Assembly (NCBI RefSeq): GCF_000702445.1
Contig: NZ_JNIF01000003.1
Span: 1,426,001-1,490,000, forward strand
Source: Bryobacter aggregatus MPL3
GTDB lineage: Bacteria > Acidobacteriota > Terriglobia > Bryobacterales > Bryobacteraceae
Direction: 5' to 3'
Length of the DNA: 64,000 nt
Shown: in pieces, positions 46,706 through 56,000 of the stretch
How positions within the stretch are numbered: the first letter of the stretch is position 1
How the letters are laid out: each line of letters starts with the position of its first letter
Notes under the pieces: generated by a model
What the model was told of the DNA's origin: nothing
The model's database searches: none
What the model saw: the letters and a program-made list of their open reading frames with translations, nothing else
Translations under genes and position numbers: made by a program

Positions 46706-47515
46706 ATGAGTGAGCAAGGTCTCCCGCCGGTTTACATCATCAAGAAGAAAGTCCACGCACACGGTCATCATGGAGGAGCCTGGAAGGTGGCCTATGCCGA
46801 CTTTGTCACGGCCATGATGGCCTTTTTCATGGTGATGTGGCTGATGGGTTCCTCCGATAAGGTGAAGCAAGCCGTGAGCGGATACTTCCGCGACCCACAG
46901 GGATTCAAGAAGCAGTCCGGAACCGGCATCACTGGCGATGGGGAGCAGATCACGATTTCCCAGGACAATATGGAGGGACTGAAGGAAAAGATTCAATCGG
47001 CAATGAAGCAACTGCCCGACTTTAAGCAAATCCGCGATCATGTGACGATGACGGTCACCGGCGAGGGTCTTCGGATCGAGTTGATGGAGAAAGAGAAGGG
47101 AATGTTCTTTGAAAGTGGCAGCCCCAACCCCAGTGCTTTCGGCCGGGAGATTCTATCCAAGATGAGCGTGGAGTTGGCCAAGCTTCCCAACAATGTCGTG
47201 ATCGAAGGCCATACAGACGCCAAGCCCTTCTCTGCCGACGGTGTTTATACGAACTGGGAACTATCCTCCGATCGGGCGAATTCTGCGCGGAGACTGATGA
47301 CCGACGCCGGGCTGCGGTCTGGCCAGATCAAGCAAGTACGCGGGTTTGCAGACCAGCGGCTGATGGACAAGCAGGACCCGAATGCCCCCAAGAATCGCCG
47401 GATCTCGGTGATTGTGCAATACCAGGACGCCCGGCCGCCAGCCGAGTCCGATGCAGCCAAAGCGAGCGACGAAAAGCATGAGACAAAAGCCCCCGAGGTG
47501 AGCGGCCACCATTAG
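46706..47515 (+). CDS. motB: Flagellar motor stator protein MotB
   Basis: A 269-residue stator subunit. The single membrane helix holds the proton-carrying Asp32 in VAYADFVTAMMAFFMVMWLM; the aspartate and neighbouring residues match proton-driven rather than sodium-driven motors. A plug and linker region follows, then an OmpA-like peptidoglycan-binding domain with VVIEGHTDAKPF and LSSDRANSARRLM, which anchors the stator to the wall. The histidine-rich N terminus (KVHAHGHHGG) is cytoplasmic. The 3' end overlaps the convergent methyltransferase gene by 4 bases. Confidence 0.95.
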   Translation: MSEQGLPPVYIIKKKVHAHGHHGGAWKVAYADFVTAMMAFFMVMWLMGSSDKVKQAVSGYFRDPQGFKKQSGTGITGDGEQITISQDNMEGLKEKIQSAMKQLPDFKQIRDHVTMTVTGEGLRIELMEKEKGMFFESGSPNPSAFGREILSKMSVELAKLPNNVVIEGHTDAKPFSADGVYTNWELSSDRANSARRLMTDAGLRSGQIKQVRGFADQRLMDKQDPNAPKNRRISVIVQYQDARPPAESDAAKASDEKHETKAPEVSGHH

Positions 47516-48303
47516 AAGGAGCGCGGCAAATCATCCGTAAAGGCGTTGCGCGCCCCACACTCCGGACAGGCAAACTCCCGCCCCAGCCAACGGCGCCGGA
47601 CAATCCCGAGCGCGAGCAGCCACTCCGAAACATGGGCTGCGCCACAGCGGATACAAACATTCACGCTCGGAACCGGGTCGATCGGAGGCAGCTTCCCAAA
47701 GTAAAAGGCCCACCCGTAGACACTCCAGCGCGTCCCGAAGAGCCGGTCGCAATGCCGGAAAGCAATACTAGCCAGACGCAGAGTCCATTCCGCGCCGCCG
47801 CCAAGCAGATAGATACGGCGCGACCAACGGACTGGCCCATGGCAATTGAGATAGGCAAAACTGGTGTGCAGAAGCCGGATTCCAGCGAGCGGCAGAGGGA
47901 CTGGTTTCTGGATTCTTTCGGCAAAAGCCGAGGCGTCTTCGATTCCATTCACGTGGCCGCCGCCATGGCTCAGCCAACGATACACCCGGTCAGAGAGAGT
48001 GGAGGAATCCGGCACAGCCACATAAAGCTGTCCTTCCGGTTGGAGCACCCGGCCGATTTCAGTCAGACATTCGTCCAGGCCTTCAACATGCTCGAGGCTG
48101 TGGTTGGCGATGACCGCCGCGATGGACGCATCACGAAACGGCATCCGGCGCGCGTCCGCCTGCACAAAGTCTGAGGCAGTACTGGAATCCAGATCCATGC
48201 GGACCACGCACGCCCGTGTGGCCGCACGCGCAAAGCTCCCACTCCGGCTCCCCAGATCGAGGACGATCGCCTCAGGACCCAGCCGCTCTAAAATCTCATG
48301 CAA
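47512..48303 (-). CDS. SAM-dependent methyltransferase with C-terminal zinc ribbon
   Basis: A 263-residue protein. Residues 1-130 form a class I methyltransferase: motif I VLDLGSRSGSFARAA (14-28), acidic MDLDSS after strand 2, DARRMPFRDASIAAVIANHS and the VLQPEGQLYVAVPD strand pair. The last 50 residues contain CIRCG and CPECG, about 30 residues apart, a likely zinc ribbon. The middle region is rich in Trp and Arg. The substrate is unknown. Gene order gives no help: motB on one side, a binding lipoprotein on the other (13 bases). Confidence 0.75.
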   Translation of the reverse strand: MHEILERLGPEAIVLDLGSRSGSFARAATRACVVRMDLDSSTASDFVQADARRMPFRDASIAAVIANHSLEHVEGLDECLTEIGRVLQPEGQLYVAVPDSSTLSDRVYRWLSHGGGHVNGIEDASAFAERIQKPVPLPLAGIRLLHTSFAYLNCHGPVRWSRRIYLLGGGAEWTLRLASIAFRHCDRLFGTRWSVYGWAFYFGKLPPIDPVPSVNVCIRCGAAHVSEWLLALGIVRRRWLGREFACPECGARNAFTDDLPRSF

Positions 48304-48316
48304 CGAGGTAGACCCG

Positions 48317-49195
48317 CTAAATCAGCTTCGCCGAAGTCAGCCATTCGATCGCAACTTCAGCCAAGCCCCGCTTATTGATCTCAATCTCGCGATTCAGATT
48401 CTTCATCGTCGTGTTATCGATTTTGCCATTCAAGCTGTCGAGAACCTCACGCACCTGCGGATTGGTCGCAGCCACTTCCTGCCGTAGCAGCAGCCCGGCC
48501 TGGTTCGACGTGAAGATGCCTCGATCATCCACCAGCACTTTATACTTCTGATTCGGAATCCGCGGATCGGTCGAACCTGTGATCAGCATATCGATGCGCT
48601 TGTCGCCCAACCCAAAATAGAGCTGATTGATGGGCTCCAGCCGGGTTCCGGTACGCTCTGGAATCTGATACGTCGTCTTTAAGACCTGATAGCCTTCGGA
48701 GCTTTGCGCGAACTCGCTCGTGCAGCCTAACTTCCAGCCCGTGCGGTCTGCACCCGCTTGAGAAAGGGTATTGATCTTCTCAAAAGCAGGGTCGTCTGCA
48801 CGCACCACCGCCGTATGAATGTTTTCAAAACCAAGAAAGCCAAGCCACTCCGCCTGCGCGTTGGTGCGGAAATCTTTCTGTAGTTTCTCAAGCCGCATCG
48901 TTAAATCAATCGGCTCAATCGACTTGAGGAGCACCTGGAAGGCGATGCGGGAGTATTCCAGATAAACGTCAACGTCACTCCCCTGCAGGGCCGCATAAAC
49001 GGCGTTTGCGCCCTTAATGCCCATCCGCCGCTCAATCTGAGCCGTGAGCTTCCGTTCGAGAAGCTGGCTCATGATCTCGGCAAGCAGCGAGCCCTCAATG
49101 TTCTCTTTGCCCCCAACCTTGACCCGAGGCGCACGCTTGCAGCCGGATAAGAAGGCGAGACCTGGTGCCGTAAGTAGAGCTCTCCGATTCAACAT
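48317..49195 (-). CDS. Glycine-betaine-type ABC substrate-binding lipoprotein, orphan
   Basis: A 292-residue OpuAC/OsmF-family binding protein. The lipobox FLSGC near residue 19 predicts a lipoprotein in the periplasm. VKVGGKENIEGSLLAEIMSQ opens the first lobe as in choline and glycine-betaine binders; VDVYLEYSRIAF, GFENIHTAVVRADD and GDKRIDMLITGSTDPRI are further conserved segments. No permease or ATPase gene is near, so it must share those of another locus or act otherwise. The ATG at 49195 is chosen because the signal sequence follows directly; a TTG 9 bases upstream is the alternative. Confidence 0.82.
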   Translation of the reverse strand: MLNRRALLTAPGLAFLSGCKRAPRVKVGGKENIEGSLLAEIMSQLLERKLTAQIERRMGIKGANAVYAALQGSDVDVYLEYSRIAFQVLLKSIEPIDLTMRLEKLQKDFRTNAQAEWLGFLGFENIHTAVVRADDPAFEKINTLSQAGADRTGWKLGCTSEFAQSSEGYQVLKTTYQIPERTGTRLEPINQLYFGLGDKRIDMLITGSTDPRIPNQKYKVLVDDRGIFTSNQAGLLLRQEVAATNPQVREVLDSLNGKIDNTTMKNLNREIEINKRGLAEVAIEWLTSAKLI

Positions 49196-49213
49196 AGGTT
49201 CCAATAGTCTAAC

Positions 49214-49270
49214 GCGCAGCTATTGCGGCGAAATCATTTTATAATTTTCAAGTTAGTGCGCGGCTATTGC
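49214..49270. repeat. Two 13-bp direct repeats flanking an AT-rich core
   Basis: GCGCAGCTATTGC (49214-49226) and GCGCGGCTATTGC (49258-49270) differ at one base and are 44 bases apart, about four helical turns. Between them lies an AT-rich stretch with TATAAA on the minus strand. They sit just upstream of the binding-lipoprotein gene, so they may be operator half-sites; the second repeat overlaps the last codons of the upstream gene. Confidence 0.5.
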
Positions 49271-50322
49271 AAGTCTGCTTCGGTAAAAGCGCCACATCCG
49301 ATCCCCCGGCGCAGAAAGACCAGCAGCCCTTCGACCGTAGCAGCATCATCAAACTGCGTTCCCGATACACGGGCTTTGGTTTGGGATGCAAGAAAAGCCT
49401 GGTAACGTTGCCGCATCGCAGGAAGATGCTGGTGAAAATAATCATAAAGAGCGGAATAGCGGCTGATGAGCTGTCCCGGGTGGAGATCCCAACCGCAATA
49501 TAGCCCTTCGGTGAGTGCACGCGTCACCCGCTCGCGATGGCCCGCAATCGCCGCTTGCTTGGCCGCAAGATCTTCCCCGGTCGGAAGCTGCGTATACGCT
49601 CCATCGCTGGTGGCGATTCCGAGCGGCGCCATCACCTGCTGCATAGCCCACCGGGCGCGCATTGCATAGGGATGATCGAGAGACTGTGCGGGCGCCGGGA
49701 TCCACATCGCGCTGAGATAGTCGTAACAACCAAAGTGCGCCGATTCCAGGCGGTTCTCGCAAGCCTTGGCAATCTCGCTCAGGCCGCGAATGGCGGTGGG
49801 GTGCTCCACCATGATCTCGTGGCGCAAGGTCAAGGGGGGGAGATGAAAGTGAAACTCCGCTTTCTCCAGCATTTCACGCCATCGTTTCGCCTCTTCCGCC
49901 TTCTCAATCTTCGGTTGGGTGACCACCAGAGAGGCAGGCAGCGGCGATGCGGTGGCATGCTTCAGAAAAGTCTCCAGGGTATGCCGGGCCCGGCGGCCTT
50001 CGGCCTTCGGGCGGATTCCGATGCGAAACGGAAGTTGTTTATCCTTGGACATCCGCGCAAACTCGAGGCCCGCCTGCTTTGCTGTCTCCAACTCCTCGGC
50101 TTCGCTCCGCTCGCCAAAACCGTCTTCAAAGTCGATGCGATAGTCCTCAATGGGTTCGTTCTCTAACTTTTCCCGTACGGCGCTACTGATTCCGATGTCT
50201 TCCGCCAGGGCCAGAGCACGTTGCCCCATCTTGGCGAAAATGCCGCTCTTGAACAGATGCGCCCCGCCGTAGAATACATGGACCGGCTGGCGTTTTGCCG
50301 CCTTAATAAGGAATCTTTCCAT
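49264..50322 (-). CDS. Citrate-lyase/aldolase-like TIM-barrel protein (DUF6986 type)
   Basis: A 352-residue protein resembling the HpcH/HpaI and citrate-lyase beta superfamily, which splits or forms C-C bonds in acyl-CoA or keto acid substrates with a bound metal. Supporting stretches are YRIDFEDGFGERSEAEELET (acidic LEDG-like metal site), FRIGIRPKAEGRRARHTLET, MVEHPTAIRGLSEIAKACEN and YCGWDLHPGQLISRYSALYD. The exact reaction is unknown. The ATG at 50322 lies inside the last 20 bases of guanine deaminase, so both are translated together; a link to purine breakdown is inferred from that alone. Confidence 0.65.
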   Translation of the reverse strand: MERFLIKAAKRQPVHVFYGGAHLFKSGIFAKMGQRALALAEDIGISSAVREKLENEPIEDYRIDFEDGFGERSEAEELETAKQAGLEFARMSKDKQLPFRIGIRPKAEGRRARHTLETFLKHATASPLPASLVVTQPKIEKAEEAKRWREMLEKAEFHFHLPPLTLRHEIMVEHPTAIRGLSEIAKACENRLESAHFGCYDYLSAMWIPAPAQSLDHPYAMRARWAMQQVMAPLGIATSDGAYTQLPTGEDLAAKQAAIAGHRERVTRALTEGLYCGWDLHPGQLISRYSALYDYFHQHLPAMRQRYQAFLASQTKARVSGTQFDDAATVEGLLVFLRRGIGCGAFTEADLQ

Positions 50323-50770
50323 AGTCTTTGCCCCAGTTCTCAAAGACGAAGAGAGCTTCGTCGCGATGTTGTTGTTCAATCGGAATTCTACGCTCTGCAG
50401 GCGGAAGAGCGATCTCGCGGTAGAGGAATTCATCATCGAAACCCGCGAGTGCGGCGTCCTGCCGGGAAGCAGCATAGTAGATCCGGTCGATCCTGGCCCA
50501 ATAGATCGCGGCCAGGCACATCGGACAAGGCTCGCAACTCGCATAGATATCGCACCCCTGGAGCTCAAAGGTCTCCAGCTTCCGGCAGGCATTGCGAATG
50601 GCAACCACTTCCGCATGAGCGGTGGGGTCATGATGAGTCGTGACCTGATTCACACCCTCGGCGAGGATCTCGCCACTTTTGACGATGACAGACCCAAAGG
50701 GGCCACCCCCGCGATCATTGACATTGCGGAGCGCAAGCTCGATGGCGCGTAACAAATAAGGGTTCTGCAT
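50303..50770 (-). CDS. guaD: Guanine deaminase (cytidine-deaminase fold)
   Basis: A 155-residue zinc deaminase that turns guanine into xanthine. HAEVVAIR (52-59) holds the zinc His52 and catalytic Glu54, and CEPCPMCLAAIYWARIDRIY the zinc Cys82 and Cys85. GGGPFGSVIVKSGEILAEGV and the late ALAGFDDEFLYREIALPPAE match B. subtilis GuaD (156 aa) better than tRNA adenosine deaminase TadA, whose C terminus differs. Cytoplasmic. Upstream partner of the citrate-lyase-like gene, 24 bases after the hybrid kinase gene. Confidence 0.88.
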   Translation of the reverse strand: MQNPYLLRAIELALRNVNDRGGGPFGSVIVKSGEILAEGVNQVTTHHDPTAHAEVVAIRNACRKLETFELQGCDIYASCEPCPMCLAAIYWARIDRIYYAASRQDAALAGFDDEFLYREIALPPAERRIPIEQQHRDEALFVFENWGKDYGKIPY

Positions 50771-50794
50771 AGAGCCGAACCCATTATCCGATTC

Positions 50795-52825
50795 CTAGCC
50801 CGCCGCCGTCCGCAACATACTCGTATCGAGCACTTCGCGCACCTTCCCCAACAGACTCCCCAACGTGAAGGGCTTCTGCAGGAAGGCTGTGCCCGAGGGG
50901 AACTGTCCTGCTTCGAGCAAGCTCTCATCGGTGTATCCCGAAACAAAAAGCACCTTTAAGCTCGGCTTAGCTTCGAGAGCCTTGTAGCTCAACTCCACAC
51001 CATTCATTCCAGGCATCATCACATCAGTGAGGAGCAAGTCGATATGACCGTTGAAGTCGTGCATGACACGCAAGGCTTCTTCGCCATGCGCGGCCTCCAG
51101 AACGTTGTAGCCTTGGCGGCGCAGGATCTTTCGCACCAGGGCGCGAATGCCGCCTTCGTCTTCCACCACCAGAATCGTCTCGAGAGTGGTTTCCGGCTCT
51201 GCAGGCGTTTCGAGCACTGGCGGCGCCACCGCGGTGCCGGCAAGTGCGCGCTCCGCTTCGAGCTCGGCCCGGCTCACCATCGGTAAGTACAAAAGGAACG
51301 CAGTCCCTTTTCCAGGACCACTTTCGACCATCAACTCGCCGTGGCTCTGGCGCAGGATCTGATAGGCCGTCGAAAGGCCCATCTTGATGTCACGGACGCT
51401 CTCTTCCGAATAGAGCCAGGGTTCGAGAATGCGCTGGCGCGCCTCCGGGCTCATCGGCGTACCGGAGTGGCTAAAGGAGAAGCGGATGTAATCCCCCGCA
51501 TCCAGGCTACTTTCGGAACCGGTCGATTCCTGGACCCGGACCTGGTCCGCTTGCAGCACCACGCTCCCGGCTCCCCCCAGTTCGAGGAAAGCGTGATGCG
51601 CAAGGGATACCAGAGCCTGTTCGATCTGAGCAGCGTCCATCTTGCCCTTGGCAAGATCGGGCAACTGCTCGACCGTCAGGCTGATGTGCTGGCCGAGCAC
51701 TCTCTCCAGAACCGGAGTTACGGATTGGAGAAAGGTCGGGATGCTCGTGATCTTGGCGTTAACAACAGGACGCCGCGTATAGGTCTGCAACTGCGTGGTG
51801 ACGGAATAGAGCCGTTCTGTCGCAGACAGAATCTCCTTCATATCGTGATGCAGTGGATTCTCCGCCGGCAGCGAGTTCTTCAACTCTTCCCCATAGCCGG
51901 CGATGATCATCAACAGGTTGTTCAGATCGTGAGCCAGCTTGGCGCTGAGGCGGGTAAGCGCTTCGCTCTTCTGTGCCGCCGCGTTCTGACTCTCAATCTG
52001 GAGGCGCTCGGTGATGTCCGAGGTGCACCCATAAAGCTTGAGGGGACGGCCGGAGCTATCTCGCTGCACACGAACGGTCTCACGAACATGGAAGGTGGAG
52101 TCATCGGCACGCACCGCCTGAAACTCGACGGTATAGGTAGTTCCTTTGCTCGACGCAAGGTGATCATAGAAACGCTTGACACGCTCCCGGTCCTCAGGCG
52201 CGACACGGTCTGTCCAGACCTCTGCCTTGTCCAGCCAGGTAGACTCCGGATGTCCAAACAGTTCCTCGGCACGGTCATTGACGTACTCAATCCGGCCGCT
52301 TGTGAGATCTGCCTCCCACAGCATCGCATCCACTGCAGAGGCAAGATCCACCGCCTTCGCCTGCTTTTCAGTCAGCGGTGGCAGGAGTTGAGAAGCAGCC
52401 ACCTGCTCCTGAATCACGAGAAGCGCCTCCGACTCAGAATCCTCTTCCCAACTACGCAGTGGCAGCGCCGAAACGGTGACAGGACGATTCCCCTCACCCA
52501 GCGGCCACAATACCTCCACCTTCGGTGCGGCAAGACCGGTGGATACCACTTGTTGCGCCAACTCGACCACCGCATCAATCGGAATCAACTCAGCCAGCGG
52601 ATGCCCGAGCACCTCATCGTTCTTCTTCGCAGTCGTGACGCGAAACTGGCGGTTGGACGAGATCGCAAGGAGATTAGGCCCCACAATCAGAAGACTAACG
52701 GGAACGTTGGCAACGATTTCCTGGTAATAGCGGCGCTCTGTCTCCACCAAAGCAAGCAACCGCGCCACTTCTTTCGGCTTCCATTGTTCAAAATCAGCAC
52801 GTTCCATGGGTTTCTCCCCACTCAC
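50795..52825 (-). CDS. Hybrid histidine kinase with decayed ATP-binding domain
   Basis: A 676-residue soluble protein: PAS-like segment (about 35-140), PAS with PAC (about 160-275), dimerisation/phosphoacceptor helix with His299 (SAKLAHDLNNLLMIIAGYGE), HATPase region (about 395-515) and a receiver with Asp601 (LLLTDVMMPGMNGVELS). The ATPase boxes are altered: N-box asparagines are Ser407 and His411 (QALVSLAHHAF), the G1 box DxGxGM reads HSGTPM, and GTGLGLS reads DIKMGLS. ATP binding is therefore doubtful while the His and Asp sites remain, so it may act as a phosphatase or phosphorelay scaffold. GTG start with GGGAGG 7 bases upstream. No membrane helix. Confidence 0.85.
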   Translation of the reverse strand: MSGEKPMERADFEQWKPKEVARLLALVETERRYYQEIVANVPVSLLIVGPNLLAISSNRQFRVTTAKKNDEVLGHPLAELIPIDAVVELAQQVVSTGLAAPKVEVLWPLGEGNRPVTVSALPLRSWEEDSESEALLVIQEQVAASQLLPPLTEKQAKAVDLASAVDAMLWEADLTSGRIEYVNDRAEELFGHPESTWLDKAEVWTDRVAPEDRERVKRFYDHLASSKGTTYTVEFQAVRADDSTFHVRETVRVQRDSSGRPLKLYGCTSDITERLQIESQNAAAQKSEALTRLSAKLAHDLNNLLMIIAGYGEELKNSLPAENPLHHDMKEILSATERLYSVTTQLQTYTRRPVVNAKITSIPTFLQSVTPVLERVLGQHISLTVEQLPDLAKGKMDAAQIEQALVSLAHHAFLELGGAGSVVLQADQVRVQESTGSESSLDAGDYIRFSFSHSGTPMSPEARQRILEPWLYSEESVRDIKMGLSTAYQILRQSHGELMVESGPGKGTAFLLYLPMVSRAELEAERALAGTAVAPPVLETPAEPETTLETILVVEDEGGIRALVRKILRRQGYNVLEAAHGEEALRVMHDFNGHIDLLLTDVMMPGMNGVELSYKALEAKPSLKVLFVSGYTDESLLEAGQFPSGTAFLQKPFTLGSLLGKVREVLDTSMLRTAAG

Positions 52826-53019
52826 AGTCTTACCTCCCGAGGTTGAGGGCTCAAGGTACTTTCCGCCTGACTGGTTTCAGTACTATTCACCTAATCGGCG
52901 TACTGGCCCCTTTTGAGAGAGTGGGAGGTTGCGGGTTTTGGCACCCCCAAATGCGGGTATCTATGGGACATCACCCTTGGAAAAGAGCGATGAAACATTG
53001 TTTAGGTTTTATATTTAGC

Positions 53020-53048
53020 TTGCACATACAGGCAAAAGATTATAGATT
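53020..53048 (+). promoter_or_regulatory. Possible promoter of TonB receptor 3
   Basis: TTGCAC (53020-53025) and TAGATT (53043-53048) are 17 bases apart, 35 bases before the ATG at 53084. Matches to consensus are partial. The rest of the divergent gap 52826-53083 holds no recognised element apart from a 6-bp CAGTAC/GTACTG inverted repeat. Confidence 0.4.
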
Positions 53049-53083
53049 ATGACGAGCCAAAAAGGCTGAATAGGGGGTTCTCG

Positions 53084-56000
53084 ATGTCGAGACAGATTTC
53101 TGCAGTTTTGCTTATGGTGTTGCTCGGTACTGCCGCTTGGTCCCAGGAGTTTCGAGCCACTGTCTCCGGGCGCGTGACCGATGCCTCAGGCGCTTCTGTT
53201 CCCAATACGAAGATTACCGCCATCAACTTGGCAACGAATGAAACGACCAACGTAAGCTCGGATAACTCCGGTGCCTATACACTGCCTTTCCTGCGGCCCG
53301 GCCAGTACAGAATGACGGCCGTCGCCAGTGGTTTTAAGACCTACAACCGTGAGAATCTGACGGTAGAAGTTGGCCGTCTGCTCAGCGTCGATATTCTGCT
53401 CGAAGTGGGCGCGATGACGGATTCCGTATCGGTCACCGCGGAAGCTGGGCTCCTCGAAACACAGACCGCCAGTCGATCTGGCGTCGTCAATCAGATGCAG
53501 GTGTCCGAACTGCCGCTCAATGCCCGAAACCCCTTCATGCTCGGCTCGATGATGTCGGGCGTCGTCTTCCGCGGCGCCGCCATCTGGCAGCGGCCCTTTG
53601 ACAATGGCGCGATCGCCGAATGGAGCGTGAATGGCGGACGGCAATCGAATAACGAATTCATGATGGACGGCGCGCCGAACAATGCGCAGGCCGGTGGCAA
53701 CAATATCGCCTATGTGCCGGTTGTCGACGCTGTACAGGAGTTCAGCGTGCAGCAGAATTCTTACGATGCCCAATATGGCAAGACCGGTGGCGGCGTCTTT
53801 AACGTCGTACTGAAGACCGGAGGCTCGCAGCACCACGGCGTCGCCTGGGAGTTTCTGCGTCGCAAGTTCCTGGACGCCAATACCTTCCAGGGGAATGCCG
53901 CAGGCGCTCAGCGCGCGGATCATTTGCTGGACCAATATGGCTTTCAGTTCGATGGTCCGGTGCTGGTTCCCAAACTCCTCACCAGAGAGAGCAAGGTCAA
54001 GCTCTTCTACCTGGGCACCTTTGAGAACTATCGCGAGAATACTCCGAATCCCCTGACCAACTCCTATCCCGATATGGCCTTCCGCAATGGGGACTTTTCG
54101 AAGCTCACCAATGCGCAAAAAGCTCCGATCCTGATTTACGACCCCACAAACTACAGTTTGGACGCCAGCGGCAATCCGGTTCGAGTCCCCTTCGCCGGCA
54201 ATATCATCCCCCAGTCGCGCATCAATCCGGTGGCTCAGGCGATCACCAAGTACATGCCAACTCCGAATGCGGCAACCAAAGACGGCTTCAGGTATTCCAC
54301 CAACAATCACCTGCTGCCGGACTACGTGAACCACGACAAGTTCTACAATCTGATCCTCAAGTTCGACTGGAACTTTGGCGATAAACACCGCGCCTTCTTC
54401 CGACATGCCTCAAACGATCGCACCGAAGACCGAGCGTCCAATGGCATCGACAACAAGGTGGGCACAGATGGGCAGCAGCCCTTCCAGCGCATCAATGACG
54501 CCTACGTTTTCGATTGGGTATCCACCCTGTCCCCAACCCTGGTGATGAACATCCGGGCTTCCTCCAATCGCTTCATCGAAAAGGGACTCGGGAAGGCGAA
54601 TGATGGCTTTGACCTAAAATCGCTGGGATTCTCTTCCTCGCTCGTGAGCCAACTTCCCGCCCCCACATTCTTTGGCCAATATCAGTTCAACGACTATTCG
54701 ACGCTGGGCCGCTACCAGAGCGTCAACATCACGAACAACTATAATCTGGCTGCGAATATCACGAAGATCGCCGGCTCGCACACCATGAAATTCGGTACCG
54801 ACCTACGACGCATTCACTACATCATCCAGGACACCGGCAACATTCTGCAATTTGGCAAAGACAGTGGCGTTCTCGCAGGCGGCTTCAACGACAAGAGCTT
54901 TACGCAGAAGCTCTTCAATCAGGGCGACGCAACCTCAGGAGACGCCTACGCGACCTTCCTGCTCGGTTATGTCAATGGAGCCTCGAATTACCCCGTCTTC
55001 CCCTTCATCCAGCAGTGGTACTTCGCGCCCTACTTCCAGGACGATTGGAAAGTGTCCCGCAAGTTAAGCTTAAACCTGGGATTGCGTTGGGACTATAACG
55101 GCCCCGCAAGCGAGAAGTACAATCGGCTGAATCGCGGCTTCAACGGATCGGTGGCCAGTCCGATTGCCAGTCAGCTCTCGGCCTCGACCTTGGACATGTA
55201 TCCGCAGCTGAAAAATCTGAAGGGAGGCTTTGAATTCGCTGGCGTGAACGGGAACTCCCGGCTCGTCGCCAATCCGACCTACCAGACTTTGCAGCCGCGC
55301 ATCGGCGTCGCCTATCAGGTGCGCAACCGCGTTGTGGTTCGCGGCGGCTACGGCCTATACTTCCTCAATCCAAACAATGACTGGTTGCGCTATGCCGGCT
55401 TCCAGACCAACACGCCGATCACAAACTCGCTGGACGGGAATCGCACCCCAATTCCTGGCGTTCTTTCCAATCCGTATCCGGGCGGAATCTCAAAGCCAAG
55501 CGGATCCTCGCTGGGGGCCCTGACCTTTGCTGGACGCAACAGCGATTGGGCCAATCCGAACTTCCGCACCCCCAAAGTGCATCAGTTCTCGCTTGGATTC
55601 CAGGTCCAGACCTCTCAGTTCTCCTCGCTCGAACTGACTTATGTCGGCAGCCGCTCCATTGATCTGAACAACGCGCGGGATTACAACATTCCCTCGCTCG
55701 ACTTCCGCAAGAAGTGCAACATCCTTGAAGGCGGGAGCCCGGCTTTCTGCGACCAGAATGTTCCCAATCCGTTCAAGGGTGTGGCCGCATTCCAGGGCAC
55801 TCCGTACTACGTGCAGGACTCCATCTCCAACTTCAATCTGAACCGTCCCTATCCACAGTTTGCCGGGAACCTCACGCAGCGCGCCGTCAACGGATCGAAG
55901 GCCTGGTACAACTCTTTCCAGGCAAATTACAATATCCGGCTGCGTGATCTCAACCTGCTGGCCAACTACACACTCTCGAAAACGGTCGAGCAGTATGGCT

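Noticed and set aside
46052-47041. 329-codon minus-strand frame opposite motA and motB
   Set aside because: Histidine- and leucine-rich mirror of two conserved genes.
52930-52955. Sigma-54-like site TGGCAC...TGC before TonB receptor 3
   Set aside because: The GG and GC dinucleotides are 11 rather than 10 bases apart and the -12 TTGC is incomplete, so a functional sigma-54 promoter is not supported.
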